Shown: piece after piece, positions 23,515 to 34,029 of the stretch
Layout of the letters: every line of letters begins with the position of its first letter
How positions within the stretch are numbered: the first letter of the stretch is position 1
Origin: Adiantum capillus-veneris
Lineage: Eukaryota; Streptophyta; Polypodiopsida; Polypodiales; Pteridaceae
Direction of reading: 5' to 3'
Length of the DNA: 64,000 bases
Assembly: GCA_014529385.2 (NCBI GenBank)
Contig: CM043949.1
Span: forward strand, 106,620,554-106,684,553
The notes under the pieces: generated by a model
What the model was told of the DNA's origin: nothing
Seen by the model: the letters and a program-made list of their open reading frames with translations, nothing else
Database searches by the model: none
Translations under genes and position numbers: made by a program

Positions 23515-24165
23515 GCCTTACTTATGTATGCAATACAAGGACATATATTCAATTTGCAATCTCACAAGAGTAGATTTATGCATAGCGCAAGGTCTAAGCA
23601 TTGGTAGGCCATCGTCAAGATGATTTTTTGTTACTTGAATGGCACTTTGCATCTTGGCTTGTTTTATCCCAAGGGTTGATAATTGCCACCAAATTTACAT
23701 GCTTTTTTAAACTTAGATTGGGTTGGTCGTTTTGACACGCGAGTGTCCACAAGTGGTTTTTGTTTCATGCATGACAGTTCATGCATATCATGGTTGAGCA
23801 AGAAGCAACACAGTGTGGCCACTTCCAATTGTGAGGTTGAGTACAGGGTAGTCTTCACAGCTACAATTGATTGTGTATGGATCAGACACCTAATGGCTAA
23901 TTTGGGTGTTAGACAGAAAACTGTCAGCATCATCTACACTGAGAGACAAAGTGCATTGGCTTGTGAGGAACCAAGTTTTTCTGCTTGCACAAAGCAGATT
24001 GAGCTGCATTATCACTATGTTAGGGAGAAACTCTAAGCAAGAGAGATCATCTTGGCTTATGTGCCAATATAGGAAAACCTTGCATATATGTTCACAAAAG
24101 CATTGCCTCACTAGAAGCTCAAAGATTTTTGCAAATCTTTGGGCTTACTCCCGTTTGTGAATTGA
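23515..24165 (+). pseudogene. Copia-A copy 2 RNase H remnant
   Basis: Recognisable parts are 'CDTRPDI'-like sequence near 23530, 'LHAFLNLDWVGRFDTRVSTS', 'SSCISWLSKKQ', 'ATSNCEVEYRVVFTAT' and 'YTERQSAL'. The first acidic motif is changed (usual D-S-D is N-L-D here). Frames change near 23960, and the end runs into the solo LTR after 'LTPVCELITH'-like sequence. Confidence 0.82.
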
Positions 24166-24170
24166 TCACG

Positions 24171-24175
24171 CACTC
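24171..24175. repeat. Target site duplication CACTC (left)
   Basis: CACTC precedes the solo LTR and recurs at 24962-24966. Confidence 0.9.
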
Positions 24176-24259
24176 TGTTAGGAAATAAGACGTTGCTAAA
24201 TAGATAATTGAGTAGATTACTTAATGGAGAGAGACATATTTACATACACGATATTATAG

Positions 24260-24262
<3 letters not shown>

Positions 24263-24318
<56 letters not shown>
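24263..24318. repeat. (AG)n microsatellite in solo LTR
   Basis: A 56-bp AG run lies at the position where the Copia-B LTRs have shorter CT-rich sequence (for example 63117-63138). Confidence 0.97.
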
Positions 24319-24322
<4 letters not shown>

Positions 24323-24518
24323 CACGATATACATGGTTCACCCAATGTGGCTACGTCCACGGAAAAGCAGCCACTCAATGGCTTTAGTACTTCAAAACAA
24401 GAAGTAGTTTACAAAGGGATTATACCCTTAATGGAGCTCCCGCCTTGCTTCACTCTCACCACCTCACACTCACCTGGTTGCATCAACTTCACACTATGAA
24501 ATGTGTGTAGAAATGGCT

Positions 24519-24532
24519 TCCTTTTATAGTCC
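24519..24532 (-). promoter_or_regulatory. TATA box of the Copia-B solo LTR
   Basis: The minus strand reads 'ggactataaaagga', matching the place of 'ggcctataaagaa' in the Copia-B 3' LTR. It would start transcription toward lower coordinates. Confidence 0.5.
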
Positions 24533-25032
24533 AAAAGGGCTGCCCTCTCTCATGAGAGGCAGCCATATGTAGCCGCCCTTGTGTAGATAAGTCCAAATCG
24601 GACCCTCCAATCCGCCCATGTGTGGCCGCCCTTGAGAAGACAAGTCTGCTTTTGAATTCGGCCATTGGCCATTGAATTCGGCCACCGACCCCACCACCGG
24701 CCACCGGCCAACCGAAGGTTGTTTTTCGATCACTTTCCGGCCGCCCTCCGGTCATAATATTCTGGCGAGGGAAAAAAAAAGTCTCGGGGGCTTCCGCCCC
24801 CCAGCCCCCTAAAGTTGCCCTTGATTTTTGGCCATGAAAATTTTGGTTTTTGGCGAGTGATTTTCCTTCACGCACGATGGCTTCTCTCATAATGGGGGCC
24901 TTACAAATGTGCGCTTTTACCATAGAAAATTACAAGGGGAAATCAGGCTCCATACTTAACACACTCAGGGCATGACACTTCCCTATAAACTATGTGCCAG
25001 CTCTCATTCACTGCATCACTCCTAGGGAGATT

Positions 25033-25126
25033 TGTCACCATATATATGTGGTAGTGATGTTTGTGAACACACTTAGGACCATCGATGTCCCGAGGGACTC
25101 ACCATGGAAAACTTATTGCACCACAT
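25033..25126 (+). repeat. Copia-A 3' LTR fragment
   Basis: After a PPT-like 'ctcctagggagatt', the LTR start 'tgtcaccatatatatgtggt' matches the Copia-A LTR. It then runs into 'cccgagggactcaccatgga', which matches the left end of the TIR element at 47630. The LTR thus carried that element, and both are truncated at ~25126. Confidence 0.75.
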
Positions 25127-25439
25127 AGACCTCTATCTTTGAACTTCAATATCTTCCACACCGGGGCTCCGTTTGATGAGTTGTCCAGACAGGCTAGTAA
25201 AACATCTTGAACAATGCATTCTAGAGCACCAAATTAGTCTCTCAAGCACCTACACCTATCATCCCAATTGGCCCATGTTGGAGCCCATTTGGCCTAAAAA
25301 GCCTCATCAATCATACACTTCCACTAGCATTTTCTTGCCCAGGTCTTTTGCCCCTGCCTTAACATCTTGGCCTGCACCTGCTAGCACCCACAACTTGGCA
25401 TAGAGCACTTCCCTGTACATACCAACTTTGGGTGCACCA

Positions 25440-26035
25440 ACATCTACACTTGAGCTACATAGTTGGATTGGTGAGTCAGTTTATGCAGTCTCCCAAGAAA
25501 CCGCACTTGGATCCAATGAGGCACACTTTGTGCTATGTGAGTGCTACTTTGGCTTAAGCACTCTTGTATAGGGATGATATGGAGTTGTAGCTCTATGGCT
25601 ACACCACTGCGGACTGGGCTGGTAGTACATACGTTTGCAGGTGTACCCAATAGATTCATGTTCTCACTTGGGAGTGCTCCTATCACATGGAGCAGGAAGA
25701 AGCAACCTATGGTTTCTCTTTCAAGTACAGAGGTAGAGTAGAGGGGTGCTGCAATAGCAGCATGTGAGGTAGCATGGTTGGGATTTCTACTTCATGACTT
25801 TGGAGTATAGGTACATAGGTCGGTTTTCATTTATTGTGACAACCTTAGCAACATACATTTGGCACAAAACCCAGTGTTTCATGCCAAGATGAAGCACATT
25901 GAGGTGCACTACCACTTTATTGAAGAGAGAATCTTAGCAGGCGACATCGACATGGAGTAGTGGTGATGGATGAGCATGTTGCATATATCATCATGAAGGC
26001 CCTTGGAGTGGCAAAGCTACAAGGATTTTGAGTGA
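25440..26035 (+). pseudogene. Copia-C RT end and RNase H remnant
   Basis: Plus-strand frames give 'QSPKKPHLDPMRHTLCYV' near 25490-25545, a Trp-rich 'TTADWAGSTY' near 25605-25635, 'TWSRKKQPMVSLSSTEVE' near 25685-25740, and 'NPVFHAKMKHIEVHYHFIEE' near 25870-25930. These are RNase H landmarks of copia elements. Stops and frame changes separate them. It leads directly to the PPT and LTR of Copia-C. The region 25130-25430 to its left has no recognisable motif. Confidence 0.8.
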
Positions 26036-26062
26036 TGCTTGGCTTACAAGAGATGGCGTTGA

Positions 26063-26075
26063 GCTTTAGGGGGAG
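26063..26075 (+). promoter_or_regulatory. Polypurine tract of Copia-C
   Basis: 'gctttagggggag' lies directly before the LTR start TGTTGAGATG, the expected place for plus-strand priming. Confidence 0.75.
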
Positions 26076-26431
26076 TGTTGAGATGTCAAGCTCAACATGT
26101 ATGACTCCTGGATGACTAATATCAACAATCATCATCCTCACTGGCACGCCTTGATGGATACGTATATCTTCGCTAGTGACACTACAACCGTAGTACACCG
26201 AGCTAGTCTACCTATTGAAGTGATGGCACACTTATCTACTCACCTCACTCACTAGTGGTTCATACTAGACCGTTGCACTAGTTCCTCTTTTATGTTGCAT
26301 TTTCCCTTATGTTTTGTAGACCTCTTACCTTGAGTTTGTGAAGAAGAAGAAGTACAATCTTTTGCCTCCATCTTTGTGTGTGTGTGTGTTCTTGCAAGAA
26401 CTCAATCTCTCTCCTTCTCTATCCCTTGACG
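26076..26431 (+). repeat. Copia-C 3' LTR
   Basis: Starts TGTTGAGATGTCAAGCTCAACA and ends near 'tctatcccttgacga'. Its reverse complement matches the LTR at 45598-45932 along its length, including 'aagaagaagaagtacaatctt' in part and the promoter-proximal 'cactagttcctcttttatgtt'. The 3' end has lost its terminal CA by mutation. Confidence 0.85.
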
Positions 26432-26439
26432 ACCTGGCC

Positions 26440-27095
26440 CTTATCTCTCAGCTTCTAAAAACCTCACACATTGACCCTCACAAAAGGCTATGCAGACACA
26501 ACTAGCCATAGTGACTGTCTCAAAAAGGGCTCTTTTGGACGAAATCTCAAAAACGACTAGGACTGTCAAAAGAAGCCAAAACTGGCTCCATAACAACGTA
26601 CAATGGTAGTATTTGCAACATAATGTACATCCAAAACATGAAAATAGCACTATAAAATCATAGGGCATGCACGCAAATAGGCGCCAATGAGATACAAACA
26701 AAAAATCTACAGTCAAGCAAGCTCCTTGCAGGGAGTAAAAAACTGACATCAATAGAGCTCAAGGACACACAAGGTGCTAATCACACATATCCATTAGTTA
26801 TCTTTTATTTCTTTAGATAACTATGTTGCTCCCATGGTCACACGAGGAAGTTAAGAGTCCATCCAATTATACAAAGAGGCTCCACCACCTTCCTCTTATT
26901 CATGGAAGAGGGCTCCATCACCTTGGCTTGACTCTACATGTGCAACTACCATTCCTTTTTCCTAGTCAACATCATGACTACTATACCCCTCCTTCACTAA
27001 TAGACTTCCCATGGATCACTTGATGCTCCATAGCATGGACATCAAGCTTCTCATAGGAGAGGCAATTTCTCCAAAAATATTTCCTTATTTATCCA
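26440..27095. other. No gene recognised
   Basis: The minus-strand 103-residue hydrophobic frame here has no motif and is probably chance. Nothing else was identified. Confidence 0.4.
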
Positions 27096-27099
27096 CAAT

Positions 27100-27280
27100 T
27101 GTTGGAAATAGGCTTCTAGGGAAACACATACAGCTTGGAGAAGATGAAGAAGCTCAAGGCACACAATAGAGAGTAGTATTTCTTAGTGTGCTATGAAAAG
27201 ATAAGTTATCCCTAGAGTGATGGGCGTATATACAATGCTCAAGGGAGAAAACCTCCTAGTGAGGGAAAAAATGCCCTGAT
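27100..27280 (-). repeat. Copia-A LTR fragment
   Basis: Starts TGTTGGAAATAGG and follows the Copia-A LTR through 'gggcgtatataca' and 'gagggaaaaaatgccctgat', where a TIR element begins. It is an isolated LTR end with no Copia-A coding sequence beside it. Confidence 0.82.
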
Positions 27281-27899
27281 CCTGGGGAATTCACTCTATG
27301 TACAAAATAGGGCGCCACCTGTGAGCCGACAACTTTGATAAACCCCTATATACAAGTCATATTAGGGAATATGACCCCCTTTCTATGCTTATACAACAAT
27401 CAATGAAGAAAACTATCATACCCCTATCTTACATATAAAATTTAGGTCTCACATGATTTAACTGAGTAAAACTAGTCAAAGAGTGTGTAGCACAGTGATT
27501 GGAAACGTACTAAGGAACAACTTTTGTTGGTAACTAGATGTACCCTCAATTTGTCTTAGTTTGACTTTCAATCTATGTGCTTAATCAACATGCACTATGG
27601 CTACTTGTCTAATTTTGACCCATCCAAAGTTGGTGTAAATCAACCCTTGACCTGCTCCAAATCAGCCCTTCTCTATGATCGGCTTGATGCAAAATTTGAT
27701 GTGGTGTGACTTGAAAAATAGCTTTCCCTAAATTCATCCGAGTTCTAGTATAAATCGATGTCCTATCGTTACAAGTAATCAACCCGGGTTAGCCCCCCCC
27801 CCCCCCCCCCCATATGACCCCCTCCCATATTTTTAAGCTTGGGGAATAAATTATTGGGGGACCTGCCCCTAACTTATACGCTTATGTAACTTGTAAACA
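27281..27899 (-). mobile_element. TIR element, copy 2 (truncated)
   Basis: The reverse complement aligns with 47690-48216 over most of its length, from 'tttacaagttacataagcgt' to 'gtgaattccccagg'. The end at 27281 ('cctggggaattc') corresponds to the terminal inverted repeat of the copy at 47630. The opposite terminus (about 65 bp) is missing at 27899. A poly-C run lies within. It sits inside a Copia-A LTR. No coding capacity, so it is non-autonomous. Confidence 0.75.
27793..27811. repeat. Poly-C tract
   Basis: A run of 19 C, at the place where copy 1 (47790-47815) has a G-rich run on the opposite strand. Length is likely unstable. Confidence 0.9.
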
Positions 27900-27982
27900 A
27901 AACTCGTAGATCCCTAACAGACATGGCACATACAAACATGCGGCCAAAGCTAAATAAGTAGGCAAATGTGTAGAGATCAAGT

Positions 27983-29825
27983 TGTGGAGCATGCCGATCT
28001 TCTCAAATCATCAATCGAATTTGTCGGGGTCAGGCATGTGCCCAACTGACTGCATTGGAGATTGCACTGGCTAGTGTTTTTTGGCACTTGTCAAAGGTCA
28101 AGAAGGTAGTAGGTGATGTGTGGAGTCAATAGGAATTGACAAATTGTCGATCGGATTGCCGGTGACCAAGATACGGTAGGTTAAAGTTGGTGTCAGGTGC
28201 TAGAGAGAGGGCGTCAGATGTTTTTTGTTGTTTTTTGGCACCTCGGTTTGAGGTCTCAGGAGAGACAAAGTGCGGCAAGGCCATGAAGAATTGGAGTCCA
28301 TTATGTGAGGTGTCGATCAGGCTTGACGACATGACCACTGGATGGATGTGTGACCATGGAGTTACGGTGGCCTAAAAGTGGAAGGGGGAGAATTGTTCAT
28401 AAAAAAGAAAAGTTGTGTTTTTTGGTGAAGCTTAGGGATGAGGCAGTATGGTCCTGCCACATGGCATATAGATTTCCCATATGTGAGGGTGCCCCCGCAT
28501 GGTGCAACGAGTATAATACCTAAAGTGTGGGCTTCTAAGACGCATGAAAGACCTTGTGTGGCTGGCTATTGCAACACTTGCGCATCTCTACACGGGTGCA
28601 CCTGCTGGTGGCGTGGAAGGGTGGAAACGTCGATAGTTTCAGCCACAATGGCAGCAATTGGTGGGGTCATGAGTGACTTCACAATTGTTGAGTGATGCAC
28701 AATGCTGATGTGGCAAGCCTGCGATTGTGCTAGGTCCCATGGCCCAGTAGGGTCCAAATTTTTGGAGGGGAGGAGACAAATCCCCGTGCCCCACTAATGA
28801 CATTGCTAATGAGGGTATGAGTTCATGGGAGAGAGAGAGGATGAGCCCATGGGAGGACAAGCGGGGAAAACTTAGTTAAAGGTGGTGAGAAGGGGGCGAT
28901 AAAAGCCCAAGTAGGTCAAAGCCCATCAAAGGGGCAGTCTAAGAGGCCAATCAAAAGGCAGCTAAAGTCCGGGCAGAGAGGTGAGCTCCACGGTGGTCAA
29001 AGGTGCAAATTCGAAGGGGTCAAGGTAAAAGTGGAATAAGAGAGAGAAAAAAAATAATAAAATAAGAGATCAAAATGCAAAGGGGCACTAGCAATGTCGC
29101 TAGTGTACAACCCCTCTCAAGCAAATCTAAGAGAGCAGATCAAGCAAGGGAGTAGCCCCCTATGCCAAGTTTCCAAATTGGAGTGCAAGGTGGACCAATC
29201 AGAGATTGAATGCCCAAAATGAAGGGAGTCTCTTTATAGAAGTCAAATTTTAGTCATTTTTAAGGCTTTTTGCCAAGATGCTTTTACCATAAGGCTTTTT
29301 GGCCTCTTGAGCCATTGAGCCGTCTGCAGAGAGCCAAGAGTGAGTGTGTGAGTATTTTGCTGGGATTCCTTGGGCACATGTGTGTGCTTGCAGAGCCCAA
29401 CCTGTGCAATTTCTTGCACAACGACCACGCGGGTGCATCATTTGTTCTAGACAAGTTGTATATTGAGTTTATGACATTCCATAGTGTTTCTGTTGTGTTG
29501 TTTCCCCTGCCCCCCTTCTCTACTTTTTTTGCTATGTTGTCAGTGTCGGTGCCGATGAGTGTGCCCCTTCTTGGTGCGTGGAATAGAAGTAAGAGAGTGA
29601 TTTTGTGTGCGGGAGAAGTGTGTGGCTTGAAGCAATCCATGAAATGTGTGTGGATAACTCTGGTGAGCGCGTTTGTGCGTCGATGTGAGTGCAGGCAATG
29701 GTTTGCTCGTGTGTGTTGAGAGTTTTGAAGGTGATCTCTAGTGGATTAGGGTGTTGTGTATGCCCCGGGCTATAGAGAGGCAACCTATTTGTGTGTCGGG
29801 TGTGCTCCCCCATTCCCCCTCTCCA
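27983..29825 (+). repeat. Left LTR of gag-only element
   Basis: Aligns with 31088-32962 from 'atcatcaatcga' to 'ttccccctctcca', with a ~35-bp deletion near 28010. It is non-coding. A TATA-like 'tctttataga' lies at 29231-29240, with R/U5-type sequence after it. The exact first base is uncertain; TG at 27983 is the best guess. Confidence 0.8.
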
Positions 29826-29845
29826 TCTTTTGGTGCCCCCATGGA
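29826..29845 (+). promoter_or_regulatory. Possible primer binding site
   Basis: 'tcttttggtgcccccatgg' follows the left LTR. A TGG start just inside a 5' LTR is usual for a tRNA primer site, but I cannot match it to a specific tRNA. Confidence 0.35.
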
Positions 29846-30527
29846 GGAGCACACTGATCGCTCCCCAAATATACGTTCATGATTAAAGATGTGGCAGAGT
29901 TTCGGTTTGATTTTCAATACGTATGAAGATGCAAATGAGTGGCTTGCAGATTTTGAGCCACTTATGCTCTCATTGCAAATGTGGAGTGATGAATAAAAGG
30001 TGTAGCCAGTGTCATTGGTACTGCGAGGTAAAGCAAAGGCCTGGTTTGGTGGTTTGGAAGTTGGAGACAAGCTGAATTGGGTTGGTTTTCAAGGTCAGTT
30101 TCTGTGAAAGTTTTGCAAAGTGGTGTCAGATGTTGATGCCAATGCGAGGATCAAAGGTCTAGAGAAAGAAGTTGGAGATTTCAATGCATTTCTTGATAAG
30201 TTTGAAGCTTGTTGGAAAGATTTGGTGGATGTTACCCAAGTGGTCAATGCGGACTGTTTCAAGCTGGAGAAGTTTCTAGCTTGTATGCATCCTTGTGTTT
30301 GAGAGAAGGTCAATTATGAAGAGCCGAGAAGCTATACCGAGGATGTCAGAGTTGCCAGGGTAAAGATCAAGAAAGTAAAGCAAAAATGGGAGCTGGGCTT
30401 GTTAAAGCCTATTGATTATGTACCTATGATGACAACAAGATGTTCTATGGGCCAATCAAGGATGGAGCCAAGTGTGCAAAATGTGGAGCCTGTTGAGGTC
30501 AGGCCTTTGGTAGTTGCATGTTTGTGA
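29841..30527 (+). pseudogene. Gag of the non-autonomous element
   Basis: One frame runs from ATG 29841 to TGA 30525, about 228 codons, interrupted by five in-frame stops (29880, 29994, 30003, 30105, 30300). Gag landmarks are 'NTYEDANEWLADFEPL', 'GKAKAWFGGLEVGDKLNWVG' and 'EVGDFNAFLDKFEACWKDL', the retrotransposon gag core that assembles particles. Length is short for a gypsy gag and no zinc knuckle is seen. Three of the stops are TGA where CGA would be expected, fitting C-to-T decay of methylated CpG. The frame otherwise stays aligned without indels, suggesting recent loss of function. Confidence 0.8.
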
Positions 30528-30978
30528 GACGCCTATGCCGATTGTGGAGGAGCTCTTCAAACCGGATGAGCCTTTTGTCAAAGAGAGCCTATACGCAGAG
30601 GAGTTAGCAGATTCCAAGTGCCCAATGCAACTTGAAGAGGTGAAGCCTATTCTTGTGGAGTGTTTGTATGAAAGGGTAGCAGATTGTGTCCAAGTTATCG
30701 GTGCCAAAGGCTTGGATTTGGATGGTGAAAGTGTGACAAGCCGGAATGGTGGTCAGACTTTTGTGGAGAAGCTAAAGGATAAGGATGCTGATATGAAGTC
30801 TGCTTATGGTGATGGGGATGGAGATACAATTTCAAGATTTTGGATAAGCAAGGAGGAAAGAGTGGATGAGTTCACCTCCTATGGTGAGCAAACAAATTCC
30901 AATGAGCCCATGCTAGTAAGGGTAAAGCTACCTTGCTACGTGTTTGATAATCTGGTACATATGGTAGATCTTTTGTGA
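30514..30978 (+). CDS. Unknown second ORF of the non-autonomous element
   Basis: A 154-residue uninterrupted frame overlaps the gag end by 14 bp in the +1 frame. It is acidic, with 'PIVEELFKPDEPFVKESLYA' near the start and 'GESVTSRNGGQTFVEKLKDK' in the middle. I do not recognise it and see no protease, RT or integrase motif. It may be the decayed C-terminal extension of gag read after a frameshift, or a separate accessory protein. The ATG choice is not supported by context. Confidence 0.5.
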   Translation: MHVCETPMPIVEELFKPDEPFVKESLYAEELADSKCPMQLEEVKPILVECLYERVADCVQVIGAKGLDLDGESVTSRNGGQTFVEKLKDKDADMKSAYGDGDGDTISRFWISKEERVDEFTSYGEQTNSNEPMLVRVKLPCYVFDNLVHMVDLL

Positions 30979-31087
30979 CGTACAAAGTGCTTGTTTGGGT
31001 GTGCAATTTTTTAGATATAGTAAATATGTGTTTGGTCAAACATAAATTTTCAACAAAGGGGCTAGGCAATTATGGTGCAACCAAAGT

Positions 31088-32962
31088 TGTTCTACGTAGG
31101 GAAGTTGATCATCAATCGAAGCTCCACAGGGAAAATTATGGCTAGTGGAAGATTTGTCAGGGGTCGGGTATGTGCCCAACTGACCGCATTGGAGATCATT
31201 CTATTTGATGTTTTTTGGTTCTTAACAAAGTTTAAGAAGGTAGTAGGTGAAGTGTGGAGTCAGTAGGAGCTGATGGTTCATCGATCGGATTCTTGATGGC
31301 CGAGATACAACAGGCTAAAGTTGGTGTCAGGTGCTAGAGAGAGGGCGCTAGGTGTTTTTTTCCATTTTTTGGCACCTTGGTTCATGGTCTCAGGAGAGAC
31401 AAAGTGCATCAAGGCCAAGAGGGATTGGATTCCCTTATTTGGGGTCTTGGTTAGGCTTGATGGCATGACCACTAGATGTGTGAGCATGGAGTTACGATGG
31501 CCTGAAATTGGAAGGGGGAGAATTGTTTATAAGAAAAAAAGGTTGTGTTTTTTGGTGAAGCTTGGGGATGAGGCACTGCCACGTGGCAGAAAAATTTCCC
31601 ATATGTGAGGGGGCCCACATGGTGCAAAGGGTATAATAGTGTGCACTATCTAGGATGCATGAAGAGGGAGAGAGACCTCGTGTGGCTATCTATGGCAGCC
31701 CTTGCTCGTCTCTGTGCTGCACACACACCTGACGGTGTGGAAGGGCAAAAACGCCAATAGTTTTGGCCACAACAGTGGCAATGGTAGCAAATGGTGAGAC
31801 AATTGTGAGAAACTTTGTGATTTTTGGGTGATGCATGTTGCTAACGTGGTAGGCTCATGATTGTGCCAGGTCCCATGTCTTGATAGGGCCCCAAATTTTT
31901 GGAGGGGGGGAAGACAAAGCCCCGTGCCCCACTAGGGCATCACTAGTGAGGGCATGAATTCATGGGAGAGAGAGGGTACAAGCCCATGGGAGGACAGGAT
32001 AGGGTAACTGGTTTAAAGGTGGTCAAAAGGGGACAATCAAAACCCATCAAAGGGGCAGTCTACGAGGCCAGTTGGAAGGCACCTAAAGCTGGGGCAGAGA
32101 GGTGATCTCCAAGGTGGTCAAAGATGCAAATTCAAAGGGGTCAATGTAAAAGTGGAATAATAGAGAGAAAAAAATAATAAAAAATCAAAATGCAAAGGGG
32201 CACTAGCAATGTCACTAGTGCACCCCCCTCTCAAGCAAAGGTAAGAGAGAAGATCAAGCAAGAGAGTAGCCGCCTACCCAAAGTTTCCAAATTGGAGTGC
32301 AAGGTGGACCAATCTGAAATTGGATGCCCAAATGAAGAGAGTCCCCCTATATAAGTCAAATTTTAGTCATTTTTAAGGCTCTTTGCCAAGATGCTTTTTG
32401 CCATGAGTCTTTTTGGCCTAGGGTCTTGAGCCGTTGAACTGGTTGCAAAGAGCCAAGAGTGAGTGTGTGAGTTTTTTGGTGGGCTTTCTTGGATAGAGGT
32501 GTGTGCCTGTAGAGCCCAAAGTGTGCAATTTCTTGCCTGGCAACCACGTGGTGTGTCGTTCATTGTAGACAAGTTGTATATGGAGTTTATTAGCATGATG
32601 AAGCTTCCATGATGTTTCTCTTGCATTGTTTCCCTTGCCCCCCTTCTCTACTTTTTTTGATATGGTGTTGGTGCCGGTGCGGATGAGTTTGCCCCCTTGG
32701 GCCCCTTCTTGGTGTGCGAAAGGGAAGTGAGAGAGTGGTTTATGTGCAACAATGGTGTGTGGCTTGAAGCAACTTGTGAAATGAAAGTGGATAGCTATGG
32801 TGAGTGCATTCGTGCATTGGTACGAGTGCAAGTGATGGTCTGCTCATGTGTGTTGAGAGATTTGAAGGTGTACTCTAGAGGATTGGGGTGTTGTGCATGC
32901 CTTGGGATATAGAGAGGCACTTTGTTTGTGTGCTGGGCATGTTCCCCTATTCCCCCTCTCCA
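31088..32962 (+). repeat. Right LTR of gag-only element
   Basis: Second copy of the ~1.85-kb LTR, ending 'ttccccctctcca' at 32962. It carries 'ccctatataagtc' at 32345-32357, a better TATA box than the left copy. After 32962 the sequence is Copia-D RT. Confidence 0.8.
32345..32357 (+). promoter_or_regulatory. TATA box in right LTR
   Basis: 'ccctatataagtc' with the equivalent 'tctttatagaagtc' in the left LTR at 29231. Confidence 0.5.
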
Positions 32963-32964
32963 AT

Positions 32965-33800
32965 GTGAGATAGTTAAGTAGATCAAGCCACCCACAATCT
33001 TCCTGTACATGGTAGCATTATCAAGCATTTGACTTGCATCATTCCCCAACTTCAAATTATGAACTAGGGGCATTGCAATTGGCTTACAATCATCCATACC
33101 ATACTTTTTCATCATATCCAAAGCATATTTCCTTTGTGACAACCATACACCTTCTTCTGTGCAAATAATTTCAATGCCTAAGACATACCGCAAGTCTCCC
33201 AAGTCTTTTATGTAAAGCTTCTGCATAAGTAGAGCCTACACACCCTCTACTTGAGCCACAATATCCTCTAATAATCAAATCATCCACATAGATACATATT
33301 ACCACAATTCCTGCCTCATTCTTATGCACATACAATGAATGGTCTGCATCAAACATCTCAAAGCCGAATGAAATGAAGAATGCCACAATCCTTTCATACC
33401 AAGCCCTGGTGCTTGCTTCATCCCATACAATTCTTTCTTTTACTTGCATACAAGGTCACGTAGCCTCATATTTGCATAACCTTGTGGCTGCTCCATACAC
33501 AGTTTCCTCCAAGTCTCCATTCAAAAATACATTCTTTACATCCATTTGTTTCAACACCCATTTTAATGTGGCAACCCATTGCAATAAACACACAAACAAT
33601 AAACATCTTAGCTACGGGGCTGAATGTCTCCTCATAATCAATTCCATAACTCTATACACAACCTTGGCCACAAGTGTAGCCTTGTCCCTGCTCACACTGT
33701 CATCAGCATTATGCTTTATTTTGTAAACCCACTTACATCCAATTGCCTTCTTATCCTTTGGTTATGGCACCAATTTCCATGCTCCATTTTCATCAAGTGC
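32965..33800 (-). pseudogene. Copia-D reverse transcriptase
   Basis: The RT catalytic motif is 'IYVDDLIIRG' near 33270-33300. Downstream are 'LYIKDLGDLRYVLGIEI' and 'KYGMDDCKPIAMPL', and the frame ends 'GGLIYLTISH' at the truncation. Upstream pieces include 'MFDADHSLYVHKNEAG' and the RT start near 33700-33780. Frameshifts occur at ~33230 and ~33450. Confidence 0.88.
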
Positions 33801-34029
33801 AGTCATTTCTTCATCCGTAGATTGTCACCATTTTTCATCCTTGAAGGCATCCTCAAAACATGTGGGTTCTACTTCCTCTGTAATATTTGCCATAAATGCA
33901 CAATGGCAAGCCACATAATTTTCACTCATAAGTCCATCTCTGCACATGATTTCTTGTTCTTTCTGACCTACATGGTCCAGGATCACTTTGAGGTGCTCTA
34001 TTTCCTGCTTGCATCCTTCTCGCACCTGG

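Larger units (their letters stand above)
24176..24961 (-). mobile_element. Solo LTR of Copia-B (786 bp)
   Basis: Starts TGTTAGGAAATA and ends TACTTAACA, flanked by CACTC on both sides. Its reverse complement aligns with the LTRs of the full-length Copia-B element at 57935-63221 from the first bases ('tgttaagtatggagc') to the end. No internal coding sequence remains, so LTR-LTR recombination probably removed the body. It is longer than those LTRs partly because of an AG microsatellite. It splits the 3' end of Copia-A copy 2. Confidence 0.95.
21822..25126 (+). mobile_element. Second Copia-A copy, 5'-truncated and decayed
   Basis: Plus-strand counterpart of Copia-A, alignable by eye from gag-pre-integrase through integrase, RT, RNase H, PPT and the start of the 3' LTR. 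It lacks gag, protease and the 5' LTR; the left break is at 'tggcatgccacgttttgggc'. It is interrupted by a Copia-B solo LTR at 24176-24961. Many stops and indels show it is older or less constrained than the copy at 4341. Confidence 0.88.
27983..32962 (+). mobile_element. Non-autonomous LTR element with gag and no pol
   Basis: Two direct repeats of about 1.85 kb (27983-29825 and ~31088-32962) flank only ~1.26 kb of internal sequence. The inside encodes a gag frame (with stops) and one further ORF, with no protease, RT or integrase. This is the layout described for terminal-repeat gag-only elements (TR-GAG) or large derivatives (LARD). The LTR-to-body ratio is extreme. No clear target duplication was found, and the left end abuts the truncated TIR element. 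The right end cuts Copia-D inside RT, so the insertion is probably into Copia-D with later loss on the left. Confidence 0.8.

Noticed and set aside
29270-29719. 149-residue plus ORF and overlapping minus ORFs
   Set aside because: They lie wholly within the long LTR of the gag-only element; the matching region of the right LTR does not keep the frame.
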